From NCBI GenBank assembly GCA_023422005.1, contig JAEZSC010000076.1, forward strand, positions 11,868 to 75,867: a stretch of DNA of 64,000 nucleotides, read 5' to 3'. This stretch comes from Bacillota bacterium (lineage in GTDB: Bacteria; Bacillota; Clostridia; Christensenellales; UMGS416). Position 1 is the first letter of the stretch; every line of letters begins with the position of its first letter. The translations under genes were made by a program, and so were the position numbers. The notes beneath the pieces were generated by a model. That model saw only the letters and a list, made by a program, of their open reading frames with translations, searched no databases and was not told the origin of the DNA. Of this stretch, positions 33,468-42,935 are shown one piece after another.

Positions 33468-34748
33468 TCATTTCACACCGATGATCAGGCAGTCGGAATT
33501 GAAATCATGCATCCGGATCGTCGTCGTGCCATTTTCCACGAGGACGCTCGGCTGTGCGAAATACCGATCCGCCAGCGAGATGAGCGTCCAATCGTAGCCG
33601 TCCATCTCCATACCGATGGTAACATCGGCATTGTAGGGAACGTATACAGCAACCCTGCTCTGATCGGGGGACAGCGACATCCGGATCTCCTGGGTATCGT
33701 TGCGGACCGCCTGGCAGGGTTCCAGAGCAAAAAGACCGTAGGTTTCGAACACATATCGCGCAAAGGATGCGTCCCAGGCGCCCTTTAAGCGCAGGGCTGT
33801 GCGCCATGGCAGCGGCCTGCCACCATAGCTCTGGTTGTAGAACTCCTTGCCGTCGCGATACCATCCCCATACGCCGTGGGCGCCGTAGGTGACGCCGGCT
33901 TTTGCGCCGGAAAGCAAGCTGGACCAGATGGCCTTTCGCACGTGGAACTCGTTGAACCGCCCATACTTGCCGCCGAAATAATGCCCTTCATAACAGGGCT
34001 CACCGTTGACGATGGGCCGCTGGACCGGCTGGGCGCGGAAAGCCTCGGCCAGCTTGTAGGCGTACCTTTGGTCCGGCATTTCGTGCCCGGATTGATAAAG
34101 GTAGAAATCATAATTGGAAGAGTGAAGAACGAACTCCGGCAGCTGGGCCTGGGATTCGAACCCGCCGCCCAGATGCAGCGTGATCAGCGCATCCGGCGTC
34201 AGGTTCTTGATGGTTTCCATGGCTGTCAGGTAATACTTCGTGGCTTCCGGTGAGCCGAAGTTCGTGTCCCCGGCGGCCATATAGATGGGATGGAACGGCG
34301 CGAACAGCCGCACCACATACTCCACATAGGGTTTCACCAGTTCCAGCGGCATGATGTTGGACGGATCCCTGTTGGACATCCAGGTGTCCTTTACATAGTT
34401 GCCCCACAGCACGACCAGAACCGGTGTGAAGCCCCTTTCGGCGGCCAGGGCCAGCATGTCCCGGGCCCGCTGGAAGTATTCGTGGTTGATGCTGCTGAAG
34501 TTGAACTTGCCCGCTGCGTCCATGGCGAACGGATACAGGCCGGTATCGGGCAGGCCCCCGTCCCACTGGGTCAGCACGTTGATCTGAAGGGCGTTGAAAC
34601 CTTGCAGGCGGCGATGGTCCAGATACTCCGCCCATTCCTCCATGCTCGGGTTGTAGAAGGCGGTCCAGACTGTATCCGCCAGATAAAAGAAGGGCTTACC
34701 GTCGGCAACGAAGCGGTCCCGGGTGTCGGCGATCTGTATTTTTCTCAT
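33468..34748 (-). CDS. DUF4038 glycosidase-like protein (GH140-related)
   Basis: A 426-residue TIM-barrel protein without signal peptide. The N-terminus FVADGKPFFYLADTVWTAFY and the following EYLDHRRLQGFNALQINVL match DUF4038, the domain that includes apiosidases (GH140). VNGEPCYEGHY supplies a likely catalytic Glu. The C-terminal ~85 residues are a beta domain (DUF5060/putative collagen-binding type). It probably cleaves a plant-type side-chain sugar in the cytoplasm. It starts 18 bases after the third URO-D gene and ends the operon. Confidence 0.83.
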   Translation of the reverse strand: MRKIQIADTRDRFVADGKPFFYLADTVWTAFYNPSMEEWAEYLDHRRLQGFNALQINVLTQWDGGLPDTGLYPFAMDAAGKFNFSSINHEYFQRARDMLALAAERGFTPVLVVLWGNYVKDTWMSNRDPSNIMPLELVKPYVEYVVRLFAPFHPIYMAAGDTNFGSPEATKYYLTAMETIKNLTPDALITLHLGGGFESQAQLPEFVLHSSNYDFYLYQSGHEMPDQRYAYKLAEAFRAQPVQRPIVNGEPCYEGHYFGGKYGRFNEFHVRKAIWSSLLSGAKAGVTYGAHGVWGWYRDGKEFYNQSYGGRPLPWRTALRLKGAWDASFARYVFETYGLFALEPCQAVRNDTQEIRMSLSPDQSRVAVYVPYNADVTIGMEMDGYDWTLISLADRYFAQPSVLVENGTTTIRMHDFNSDCLIIGVK

Positions 34749-34766
34749 CGCGGTTCTCCGTGGTTT

Positions 34767-35918
34767 TTATCGTTCAGCTGCGGGCGAATACTTCCCGTAG
34801 GTCCTGGCCGTCTCGATCATCGCGAACAGGTTGTCATCCGGCGTATCTCTGCCGCACTGGTCGCCGGTGGAAAGAATGAACCGCCCGCCGGCTGCGGCGT
34901 CGTCGATGGCGCGCTTGCTGGCGTCGATGACATCCTGAACGGTTCCACGCAGCATCACGTCGGTCGTGTGCAGGTTGCCCTTTAAGATCAACCTGCCGCC
35001 GTACAGCTGCTTGAGGGTAGCCAGATCGCTGTCGCCCATGGGCGCGATCTCCAGCGGGTCGATGATCGTAAGGTCGGTTTCCTGGGCGCAGATTTTAACC
35101 AGCTCCGTCTCCGGGCCGCAGGAATGGATGTGCGTCGGGATGCCGTATTCCTTTGCCTTGCGCGTGACGGCCTGCACGATGGGCAGGCACAGCTCGCGGA
35201 AGATGGCGGGGCTTTGGAACACCAACGTGCCCGATCCGCCGGTGCAGATGAAGTCGGGCTGGACCTCCTGGGCCATCAGCACGTCCATGCGCTTGAGGTA
35301 GTATTCGATCAGCTGATCCCGCTTCTCCTGATACTTGCCGGGGTTGTCGTAGTAATCGTAGATCTCTTCCATGTTGTGCAACAGTAGGCTGGTGCCGCAG
35401 AATACGCCGAACAGCCCGTGGTCACCCAGCATGCCCTTGGCCAGCTTCAGGAGCTCGCCGCCGTTGGGCCACGGCCGCCGGCCTTCGATCTTTTCCCAAT
35501 GGCCGGGTGTGCCGGGCAGGCCCAGCGTCTGCGGCCGCATGCCGCTGGTGGGCGGGTCGGCCCGGTAATACACCGTAACATGATCCTCCCATTCGGTCAG
35601 GTTGCCGGCGCGGCGCATCCTTTGGGTGTAGATGCGCTCGTCGGTGCGCCCGACGATCATCTCCTCCCACTCGTGGTCGATCTCACCCAACTCCTCGAAC
35701 TGGATCGGCACGTACCCATCCATCAGCGAGTCGAAGCCGAAGCGCTTGACGCAGTCGATGTAGGCCGCCCAAATGGGCTGCTCCTGATACAGATACAGAT
35801 CCCAGAAGGGTTTGCCGGTCAGCCGCGCCGGTATCATGTTGGATGTGTCCGGCGCCACCGGCACGCAGTCCGGAATCTCCCCGTGGATCACCGTCAGCAG
35901 TCGTTCTCTTGAAGTCAT
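34767..35918 (-). CDS. URO-D superfamily protein with intact HxC...C site
   Basis: A ~383-residue TIM barrel of the uroporphyrinogen decarboxylase superfamily. It has TSRERLLTVIHGEIPDCVPV at the start, HIHSCGPETELVK with His-x-Cys, and a late FILSTGDQCGRDTPDDNLF block with Cys. The His, Cys and Cys are placed like the zinc ligands of MtaA-type methyltransferases, unlike the two URO-D proteins at 6-8 kb. No corrinoid protein gene is nearby. ATG at 35918 follows GGTGA; GTG at 35927 is an alternative. It follows a terminator and precedes the DUF4038 gene. Confidence 0.82.
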   Translation of the reverse strand: MTSRERLLTVIHGEIPDCVPVAPDTSNMIPARLTGKPFWDLYLYQEQPIWAAYIDCVKRFGFDSLMDGYVPIQFEELGEIDHEWEEMIVGRTDERIYTQRMRRAGNLTEWEDHVTVYYRADPPTSGMRPQTLGLPGTPGHWEKIEGRRPWPNGGELLKLAKGMLGDHGLFGVFCGTSLLLHNMEEIYDYYDNPGKYQEKRDQLIEYYLKRMDVLMAQEVQPDFICTGGSGTLVFQSPAIFRELCLPIVQAVTRKAKEYGIPTHIHSCGPETELVKICAQETDLTIIDPLEIAPMGDSDLATLKQLYGGRLILKGNLHTTDVMLRGTVQDVIDASKRAIDDAAAGGRFILSTGDQCGRDTPDDNLFAMIETARTYGKYSPAAER

Positions 35919-35956
35919 CCCATTCACCGTTCGCTTCCCTGTTGTTTAGAGCCTGC

Positions 35957-35992
35957 AAAAAACTGTCTGAGGCCCGTTTCCGGCCCCAGACA
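35957..35992 (-). terminator. Rho-independent terminator (minus strand)
   Basis: A stem of TGTCTG/CAGACA extended by GGCC pairs (35964-35992) followed on the minus strand by six T (35962-35957). It ends the transcript of the 2-hydroxyacid dehydrogenase before the URO-D gene. Confidence 0.8.
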
Positions 35993-36043
35993 AAAGGTGC
36001 TCTCTATATTCGCTGCGCGTGGCGGATTCCCTGCTGTCTCAGG

Positions 36044-37003
36044 TCAGCGATTGACGACGTTGACTGGTGTGCCCTCTTGGAACTGCCGCAGGTTGTCCAC
36101 GGCGATGCCCATGAGCCGGGTGCGGGTCTCCTTGGGAGCCCAGGCAATGTGCGGCGTGATGATGCAGTTTTTGGCCCGCAGCAGCGGGTTGTCGCCGCGG
36201 ATGGGCTCGCTGGACACCACGTCCACCGCGGCGGCGGCGAGCTTGCCGCTGTTGAGTGCGTGGGCCAGAGCCTGCTCCTCGACCAGCGGCCCCCGGGAGG
36301 TGTTGATCAGAATCGCGCCATCCTTCATGCGGGCGATGGTCTGCTGGTTGATGATGCCCTGGGTTTCCGCCGATAGCGGGCAGTGCAGCGATATCACGTC
36401 GGACTGCGCCAGCAGCTCGTCCAGCCCCGCGTATCGCATGGTCTCGCGTTCCAGGGCCGGGTTCGGGTGTCTGCTGTAAGCCAGCACCCGCATGCCCAGA
36501 GCCTGCGCGACGCTGCCGGTGGCCTGGCCGATGCGGCCGTAGCCTATGATGCCCATGGTCTTGCCTGCCAGTTCGATCAGCGGGTACTTCCAGTAGCAGA
36601 AGTCCACGCTCTTTTCCCAGTCGCCGGCGTGTACGGAATCGGAATGGGCGCCGATGTGATGGCAAACTTCCAGCAGCAGGCCGATGGCGAACTGTGCCAC
36701 CGCCGCGGTGCTGTAGGCGGGAATGTTGGTCACCGCAATACCACGCCGGCGGGCATGGTCCACGTCCACGATGTTGTAACCGGTGGCCAGCACGCCGATG
36801 TAGCGAATGCCGGGGCACACGTCCATGGTTGCGGCGTCCAGCGGGGTTTTGTTGGTGATGACAGCCTGGGCATCGCCGATGCGCGCCGCGATGAGCTGCG
36901 CCGGCGTGCGCTCGTAGACCGTCAGGGCCCCCAGGGACTCGAAGCCTTGCCAGCTCAAGTCCCCGGGGTTTTCCGTGTAGCCGTCCAGTACGACGATTTT
37001 CAT
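36044..37003 (-). CDS. D-isomer-specific 2-hydroxyacid dehydrogenase
   Basis: A 319-residue NAD-dependent enzyme. It has ATGYNIVDVDHARRRGI in the substrate domain and the NAD-binding GIIGYGRIGQATG. The catalytic triad is Arg in INTSRGPLVEE, Glu in VVSSEPIRGDNPLL and His in ITPHIAWA. Closest by pattern to glycerate / hydroxypyruvate reductases. AGGAG precedes the ATG. It lies 34 bases after the FAD oxidoreductase genes at the end of the second sugar-uptake operon, so it may reduce a 2-keto acid formed from the imported compound. Confidence 0.9.
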   Translation of the reverse strand: MKIVVLDGYTENPGDLSWQGFESLGALTVYERTPAQLIAARIGDAQAVITNKTPLDAATMDVCPGIRYIGVLATGYNIVDVDHARRRGIAVTNIPAYSTAAVAQFAIGLLLEVCHHIGAHSDSVHAGDWEKSVDFCYWKYPLIELAGKTMGIIGYGRIGQATGSVAQALGMRVLAYSRHPNPALERETMRYAGLDELLAQSDVISLHCPLSAETQGIINQQTIARMKDGAILINTSRGPLVEEQALAHALNSGKLAAAAVDVVSSEPIRGDNPLLRAKNCIITPHIAWAPKETRTRLMGIAVDNLRQFQEGTPVNVVNR

Positions 37004-37037
37004 TGCGGTTCTCCTGACGGGATTGCTATGGGCGGAT

Positions 37038-38414
37038 CTACGCCCGGGTCATCTGCTTGCTGAGCGTCTGCTGGGGCAGGTTGGCGCCCTGGCCGCGCAG
37101 CGTGAGCACCAGCTGTTCGGTGTCCAGATCGCAGGCCGGCTGCCCGGTGGCAATGGCCTGCGCCGCGGCGGCGCCGGCGGCCTGGCCCATCATGGCTGCG
37201 GCCGGCTGCACGCGGATGGAACCGTGCACCTTCACGTCGCTGGAGTTGCACCGGCCGGCCACCCATAGGTTGTCGTAGCCCTTGGGCACCAGTATGCTGT
37301 AGGGAATGCCGAAGCTTTCGCCAATGCCCAAGCGGCCGGATTTGTTGTGCTCCTCTTCAAACCGTTCATATTCCTCGTCGGAGGCATCGTGGACATGGAT
37401 GTCCACGAACTTGTTGAACACACCGATCTGATCCGGGAACCACCGGCGGGCCAGATAGTCGGAGAAGTTCAGCTGATACTCGCCGACGATCCGGCGGGAT
37501 TCGCGCACGCCCAGCAGGCTGGCCGTCGTCACGTGCTCGATGTTCTGGCAGCCGTTCAGGTAGCGCTTGTAGAAGGTAGTATACTCCTGCGCCTTCTTTC
37601 TGCCAAGGATCATGCCGCGGGTCAGGTCCGCCACGCGCAGCGCGTCGGCATGGAAGATGTGGCCGCCGTTTAAGTACCCCAGCGTCCGCCCCACCTGCGA
37701 CATGCCGGGCAGGTGGCGGTCCTTATCGGTGAAAACGCCGTCCTCGATGGCCTTGAGCAGCAGCGGGTGCTCTTGGGAGCGGTCCACGACGGTCCAGTCG
37801 ATGCCGCTGAACAGCGATGTCAGCGTCGGAGGCATGGCCTCGGGCTCGCCGTCTCGTCCGGCTTCCAGCACCGGCGCGCCGCACAGCTTGGCCAGCACAG
37901 CGTCGCCGGTGGCGTCTATAAACGTCTTTGCCGGGATGTACTCATAGCCCTCGATGCTGTTTACGACGACACCGTTCACGTGATCCCGCCCGGCGTCGGC
38001 GTCTATGAGCGTCGTGAAAAAGCGGATCTCCACGCCGGCGTCCAGCGCCAGCCGGTCCAGCAGCGCCTTCAGGGCCTCCACGCGGAAGGGTGTCCAGCAG
38101 TGGTAGCGCTTCAGATAGTAGTCAGGGGTCACCTGGGGGCCCAGTCCGCCCTCTTTATGCAGCGTCTCCACGATCTCGCGCATGATGCCGCCCACCAGCA
38201 TCGTTTCGCCGTTGGCCATGGGGTCAAAGGCGGTCACCAGGCCCGAGGTGGCCATGCCGCCCAGGCAGCCGGTTTTCTCGATCAGCAGCACCTTGGCGCC
38301 TAGGCGCCCCGCGGCGATGGCGGCGGCAACGCCGCCGGGGCCGCCGCCGGCCACCACCAGGTCGTAAGAATGAGGGCAGACGGGGATTTCCTTGTTCAGC
38401 AGATACGTACCCAT
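37038..38414 (-). CDS. FAD-dependent oxidoreductase 1 (PF12831 type)
   Basis: A 458-residue flavoprotein. It has the dinucleotide motif LVVAGGGPGGVAAAIAAGRL, then KTGCLGGMATSGLVTAFDP, the central TFIDATGDAVLAKLCGA and the late LWVAGRCNSSDVKVHGSIRV block, as in FAD_oxidored proteins. Start chosen at 38414 after GGAGGAG (12 bases away); ATG at 38435 is an alternative. It is the third of three tandem paralogs, with 37 bases to the previous stop. Substrate unknown; the context points to a sugar-derived alcohol or keto compound. Confidence 0.85.
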   Translation of the reverse strand: MGTYLLNKEIPVCPHSYDLVVAGGGPGGVAAAIAAGRLGAKVLLIEKTGCLGGMATSGLVTAFDPMANGETMLVGGIMREIVETLHKEGGLGPQVTPDYYLKRYHCWTPFRVEALKALLDRLALDAGVEIRFFTTLIDADAGRDHVNGVVVNSIEGYEYIPAKTFIDATGDAVLAKLCGAPVLEAGRDGEPEAMPPTLTSLFSGIDWTVVDRSQEHPLLLKAIEDGVFTDKDRHLPGMSQVGRTLGYLNGGHIFHADALRVADLTRGMILGRKKAQEYTTFYKRYLNGCQNIEHVTTASLLGVRESRRIVGEYQLNFSDYLARRWFPDQIGVFNKFVDIHVHDASDEEYERFEEEHNKSGRLGIGESFGIPYSILVPKGYDNLWVAGRCNSSDVKVHGSIRVQPAAAMMGQAAGAAAAQAIATGQPACDLDTEQLVLTLRGQGANLPQQTLSKQMTRA

Positions 38415-38451
38415 TGCGCCGTTCGTCTCCTCCATCACCAGTCTTTTGGGG

Positions 38452-39804
38452 TCACGGCAGATAGGCGCCGGCCTTCTGCAGCTTGGTGCGCAGCTCCTGT
38501 ACGTCCACCTTGCGCACGTCGCCATCGGTGTGGGTGGCCATGGCGGCGGCCGCGCCGGCGGCTTCGCCCATGGCCAGGCACACGGGCATCACCCGTAGGC
38601 TGCCGTTGATGATGCGGTCGGAGGACACCGAGCGCCCGGCCAGCAGCACGTTGCGCAGGCCCTTGGGCGTCAGGCATCGGTAGGGGATGCCGTGGGATTC
38701 GCCGCGCTCATAGTGCACGGCTACCTTGTCCATGACTTCCTTGAAGCTTAGCTCACCCTTGGCCATTTTGTCGGCTTCTTCACGGGTGTTGTGCACGTCG
38801 ATGTAATAACAGTTGCGGGCGATTTCGTCGGCGAAGGTGGTCCGGGCGACGAAATCCTCCCGGGTCAGGTAGTAATCGCCGATGACGCGCCGGGTCTCGC
38901 GGATGCCCATGAGCGAGCCGGTCTGCACGAGGAACGAGTTGCCGAAAGCCTCGGGGAAGTATTCGGCCAGGCCGTCGCGCATGTTGCGGGCCAGTTTGCG
39001 GCCGGTCATCAGCGCCTCGGTCAGGTTGGCGGGCTTGGTGTTGTCCACGCCGAACACGTGGCCGGCGTTGAAACCGACTGTGGCGGGGCCGATGAAGTTG
39101 TTGCACATGTGGGAGTCCTTAACGTAGGGGTACTTGTCGGACTTCGCCATCCTGTGCACGGGGCTGTCGGGATTGGCGCCGTGCAGCCTGACGCCATAGG
39201 TGTAGGCGTAGCTGTCCACATTGCTGAGCACGAAGCACAGGGAACCGGGCTGCAGCTCGCCGTCCGGGCCGCCCTGTTCAAACTGGGCGCCGGCCCACAC
39301 GGCAAGGTCGCCGTCGCCGGTGCAGTCGATGTACACCTTGGCGCGGTAGGCGCACAGGCCGTCCTTGTTGGAGGCCAGCACCGCGGTCACGTTGCCCTCG
39401 CCGTCGGTCTCCACGCCGCTTAAGAACGTGTTGAACAGCACCTGAGCGCCGCTTTCGCTCACCATGTCGTCATAGACGACCTTGAGCATCTCCGGGTCGA
39501 TGGGCACCCAGTCCACCAAAGTCTTGGGCACATGGGGCATCGTGGATTTTACCTTTTCCATGATCTGCTCGCCCAGGCCGGCATAGATGACCCGCTCCTT
39601 GTCGGAAAAGGGACACCACGCAGGAATCAGGCCGCTGGTGCCCATGCCGCCCAGGCAGCCGGTGGCTTCCAGCAGCAGCGTCTTGGCCCCTTCGCGGGCG
39701 GCAGCGATGGCGGCGGTGCAGCCGGCGGGGCCGCCGCCGGCCACGATGACGTCCCAGGAGTCGTCCATGGGAACGGTGCGTTGTTTCAGCTCGTAGCTCT
39801 TCAT
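38452..39804 (-). CDS. FAD-dependent oxidoreductase 2 (PF12831 type)
   Basis: A 450-residue flavoprotein paralogous to its two neighbours. It has DVIVAGGGPAGCTAAIAAAR near residue 20, ATGCLGGMGTSGLIPAWCPF, VYIDCTGDGDLAVWAGA and the late LLAGRSVSSDRIINGSLRV. AAAGGAAAG precedes the ATG at 39804; the frame is open for a further 288 bases upstream but that part overlaps the neighbour and has no site. The gap to oxidoreductase 3 is 16 bases. Cytoplasmic, with no signal or anchor. Confidence 0.87.
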   Translation of the reverse strand: MKSYELKQRTVPMDDSWDVIVAGGGPAGCTAAIAAAREGAKTLLLEATGCLGGMGTSGLIPAWCPFSDKERVIYAGLGEQIMEKVKSTMPHVPKTLVDWVPIDPEMLKVVYDDMVSESGAQVLFNTFLSGVETDGEGNVTAVLASNKDGLCAYRAKVYIDCTGDGDLAVWAGAQFEQGGPDGELQPGSLCFVLSNVDSYAYTYGVRLHGANPDSPVHRMAKSDKYPYVKDSHMCNNFIGPATVGFNAGHVFGVDNTKPANLTEALMTGRKLARNMRDGLAEYFPEAFGNSFLVQTGSLMGIRETRRVIGDYYLTREDFVARTTFADEIARNCYYIDVHNTREEADKMAKGELSFKEVMDKVAVHYERGESHGIPYRCLTPKGLRNVLLAGRSVSSDRIINGSLRVMPVCLAMGEAAGAAAAMATHTDGDVRKVDVQELRTKLQKAGAYLP

Positions 39805-39820
39805 ATCGCTTTCCTTTCTG

Positions 39821-41191
39821 TTACAGGAATTTGGCTCCCCGTTCTTGCATGATGGCGCGCACTTGGGCGCCGTCGATGTCTTTGGCCCGTGAGCCATTTT
39901 TAGCGGCCAGCGCCGCGCCGATGCCCGCGGCCTCGCCGCTGGCGCGGCACGTGTGCTGCACCCGCACCGAGGACTGGGCAACGAAATCCGCACCCAGGCA
40001 GCGCCCGGCCACGAACAGGTTGTCCACCCCGGCCACGACAAGGCTGCGGAAGGGCACATGGTAATAACGCTCGCCGGGCTCGCGGGGTTCAAACTGCAGG
40101 CTGTCTTTTTCGTCGGCGTCGTGGATGTCCACGGGATAGTTGCTGGTGGCGATGTAATCGTCGAACCGGGCGAACTGCAGCACGTCCCGGCCGGTCAGCG
40201 TGTATTCGGTCTCTATCCTGCGGCTCTCGCGGATGCCCAGCATCGGCGCGACCTCGCACAGACTGGCGTGCGCAAACCCGGGGATGCGCTGCCGCAGGAA
40301 GGCGACCAGCCGCAGGATGGCGCTGCGCCCCTGGGTCTGCTTGCCGGAGAGATACCGGGCGTCCAGCGTTTCGCGGGAGGAACCCAGCTCCGGGCAGTTG
40401 AAGCACAGATCACGGGGCTTGCCAGGCACCGAGAAGCACTGGAAATACTTGATGTCCTGCAGCGTCAGCAGGCCGTCCTCCAGGGCCTTGTCAAATACCG
40501 GGGTCAGCACCCAGCGGTCGTTGTGCAGCGTTGTGGCGGCGTGGAAGGTCGGGCCGTCGCCCTGCGGGTCGCCCAGGCTGTTCAGATAAAGCCGGAAGGC
40601 GGCGATGTCCACGCCGGTCATCAAAAAGCGCAGAGACACCGCCTGGTTGACGCCCTGGCCGTTGCCGCTCTGGTATCCCACCCCGGCCATCACGGAGAGG
40701 TCTCCGTCGCCGGTGCAATCGATGAAGTGACCGGCCTCGATGGCGGTGACGCCGTCGTCGTTGAAGACCACCGCGTGGGTCACACGGCTGCCATCCTTGA
40801 TCACGCCGATCAGCGTCGTGTGATACAGGATGCCGCAGCCGGATTCCCCGATCATCTGCTCCAGCACGAACTTCAGCGCCAGCGGGTCGAACCACCCTTT
40901 GTTGGCGTCGCCGGGCAGCGCCGCACCCATGGCGGCCAGCCGGGCGCGGGCCTCATCGGCCAGAGCGGAGGATTGCGGATCGCCGGTGATGTGTGAATGC
41001 ATGACCGGCATCACCAGCGCCATGGTCTGCGAGCCCCCCGGCGCCCCGAACTGTTCGATGATCAGCGTTTGCGCGCCCATGCGGGCCGCCGATATGCCGG
41101 CGAAGGCGCCGGTGGTGCCGCCGCCGGCCACCAGCACTTCGCAGCGCTGTGAAACCGGCACGCTCCCTTTTTCAAAGCTCATGATATGCAT
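39821..41191 (-). CDS. FAD-dependent oxidoreductase 3 (PF12831 type)
   Basis: A 456-residue flavoprotein. It has EVLVAGGGTTGAFAGISAAR near residue 20, FGAPGGSQTMALVMPVM instead of the GCLGGM motif of the other two, HFIDCTGDGDLSVMAGVGY and LFVAGRCLGADFVAQSSVRV. The more divergent flavin-loop motif suggests a different substrate. CAGGAG lies 5 bases before the ATG. It is the first of the three paralogs, after a hairpin that follows the lipoprotein gene. Confidence 0.86.
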   Translation of the reverse strand: MHIMSFEKGSVPVSQRCEVLVAGGGTTGAFAGISAARMGAQTLIIEQFGAPGGSQTMALVMPVMHSHITGDPQSSALADEARARLAAMGAALPGDANKGWFDPLALKFVLEQMIGESGCGILYHTTLIGVIKDGSRVTHAVVFNDDGVTAIEAGHFIDCTGDGDLSVMAGVGYQSGNGQGVNQAVSLRFLMTGVDIAAFRLYLNSLGDPQGDGPTFHAATTLHNDRWVLTPVFDKALEDGLLTLQDIKYFQCFSVPGKPRDLCFNCPELGSSRETLDARYLSGKQTQGRSAILRLVAFLRQRIPGFAHASLCEVAPMLGIRESRRIETEYTLTGRDVLQFARFDDYIATSNYPVDIHDADEKDSLQFEPREPGERYYHVPFRSLVVAGVDNLFVAGRCLGADFVAQSSVRVQHTCRASGEAAGIGAALAAKNGSRAKDIDGAQVRAIMQERGAKFL

Positions 41192-41226
41192 CGTGTCTCC
41201 TGACAGCAGGCCGCAGGGGCCTGCTT

Positions 41227-41258
41227 AAGGGGCTACATACGGTCGTACATAGCCCCTT
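41227..41258 (-). promoter_or_regulatory. Intercistronic hairpin after the second lipoprotein gene
   Basis: A 9-bp stem AAGGGGCTA/TAGCCCCTT (41227-41235 and 41250-41258) with partial pairing inside the loop and no T-tract. It lies between the lipoprotein and FAD oxidoreductase genes and may protect the lipoprotein message or reduce read-through. Confidence 0.55.
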
Positions 41259-41275
41259 GTTGCGGCGTTTGTGTT

Positions 41276-42880
41276 TTACTTGAACAGCTCTTCGGGATAA
41301 TCGGTCGGGTTGTCTTTGGACCACTTGGACATGGCGTCCTTCATGGCCTGGCCGCCGGAGGACATATAGTCGCTCAGGAAAGCGGTGAAGTCCTCATCGG
41401 TGGTCTTGTTCTCCACGATGGCCTTTAGCATGAAGTCGTTGAGCTTGGTGGCCAGCGCCTGGGAGTTCTGCTGCACCTCGGGCAGGCCGTTGGCGAAGGA
41501 GGAACGGTCCAGGATCAGCGTGGCGTCGGTCAGGTTGGAGTTCACGAACTCATAGGCCACGGCCATCTCGGCGGTCTTGCGCACGCGGGCCTGCCACTGC
41601 TTGAACTCCACGGCTCTATCCTGCATGCCGATGAACTGGTTGGCCCAGTTCAGGTCGTTGAAGGCCGGGAAGATCGGGTAATAGTTGCCGTTCTTGACCT
41701 CGTAGTGGGTGCCCTCGTCGCCGATGTGGGTAGCCAGGAAGGTCTTGGGCTCGGAGAGCAGGTTCATGTAGTTGACGGCGTGCTCGGGCGCCTTGGAGGA
41801 CCTGGGTACGCCGTAATACTTGGCTACGCCGGAGATGTTCTGCAGCACATACTTGCCGCTCTTATCCTTCAGGGGCGTGGTGAACATCACGAGGTCCTTG
41901 GAGAGTTTATTGGCTTCCAGCGCGGGTACCAGGCGCGGGAGCTCCCAAATGGCGTATTGGCTCACATAAGCACCGGTGCCGGTGAACTTCTGGTCGATGT
42001 TTTCGGACTTGTTGATGGGCAGATCAGGGTCCAGCAAGCCGTCCTTATACAGCCCGGCCATATAGCGGATGTAGTCCTTGAAGCCCTGCTGCTCGGCGAT
42101 GTTGACATAACCGTTGGCGGTTTCGATCCAGGTGATATTGGGCAGGCCGAATGCGGTCATCAGGTCCTTTTGCCACACGCCCTGGGCGGTCATCGGCGCC
42201 ATGTTCTTGGCGGCCTTGATGGCCTTCAGGAAGGCGGTAAAGGAGTCCAGATCCGTAGGGATGGTCAGCTTGAGCTCGTCCAGGATCTCCTGTTTGGTCA
42301 TGAAGACATGGTCAAACCGGGTGCCGAACGTGATGCCGATGCCGTCGCCGGACTGACGGGGCAGGCCCACGGTCTCGCCGGCAGCGTTTTTGGAGGCCTT
42401 CCAGGCCAGGTCAGACACGGCGGGCAGGATGTAGTCGCCGTAATCTGCCAGATACTTGTCCAGCGCGGTGAGCACGCCGATGTCGGCCAGGCGGCCAAAC
42501 ATGGTGCCGGAGAGCTCTACGAGGTCATACTCGTTGCCGGAGGACATTTCCAGCATGAGCTTCTCATCACCGTTGGAGGTCGGAAGCATCTCATATTTGA
42601 CCTGATAGCCGGTCAGCTCCATCATCTTCTTGCACGGAATGTCCTCGTTGGGGTCATAGGTGCGGCCGCCCACCAGGAACTTGAGAACCGGTCGGTTCTC
42701 CGTGAGCGTGTCCTTGGTGGCGGGAGCCGAGGGGGTGGCTTCCGCGCTGGGCGCTACGGACGCCGCTTCCGTGGCTGCCGCGGAGGGCGAGGTTGTGGCG
42801 GCGGGCGTGGATGTGCAGGCGGTCAGCGCAATGCCGAACACCAGCGCCAGAGCCAGCACCATCACGAGCGTTTTCTTCAT
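41276..42880 (-). CDS. Sugar ABC importer lipoprotein 2 (solute-binding)
   Basis: A 534-residue extracellular binding protein. The signal peptide ends in lipobox LTAC with Cys22, and a Thr/Ala/Ser/Pro linker runs to ~residue 60. The body has LTGYQVKYEMLPTSNGDEKL and DYGDYILPAVSDLAWKAS, typical of LipO/YtcQ proteins. It differs in sequence from the lipoprotein at 12060, so it should bind a different ligand. AAGGAGG precedes the ATG. In this operon it is the third gene, after both permeases, the reverse of the first importer. Confidence 0.9.
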   Translation of the reverse strand: MKKTLVMVLALALVFGIALTACTSTPAATTSPSAAATEAASVAPSAEATPSAPATKDTLTENRPVLKFLVGGRTYDPNEDIPCKKMMELTGYQVKYEMLPTSNGDEKLMLEMSSGNEYDLVELSGTMFGRLADIGVLTALDKYLADYGDYILPAVSDLAWKASKNAAGETVGLPRQSGDGIGITFGTRFDHVFMTKQEILDELKLTIPTDLDSFTAFLKAIKAAKNMAPMTAQGVWQKDLMTAFGLPNITWIETANGYVNIAEQQGFKDYIRYMAGLYKDGLLDPDLPINKSENIDQKFTGTGAYVSQYAIWELPRLVPALEANKLSKDLVMFTTPLKDKSGKYVLQNISGVAKYYGVPRSSKAPEHAVNYMNLLSEPKTFLATHIGDEGTHYEVKNGNYYPIFPAFNDLNWANQFIGMQDRAVEFKQWQARVRKTAEMAVAYEFVNSNLTDATLILDRSSFANGLPEVQQNSQALATKLNDFMLKAIVENKTTDEDFTAFLSDYMSSGGQAMKDAMSKWSKDNPTDYPEELFK

Positions 42881-42935
42881 TGGGTGAATCCTCCTTTTTT
42901 ATTTGCCCCATGCTTGCGCATGTATAAGCCGTGTG

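Noticed and set aside
34767..35918. Calling the third URO-D protein a corrinoid methyltransferase
   Set aside because: Ligand-like residues are present, but no corrinoid protein or activator gene is in the window.
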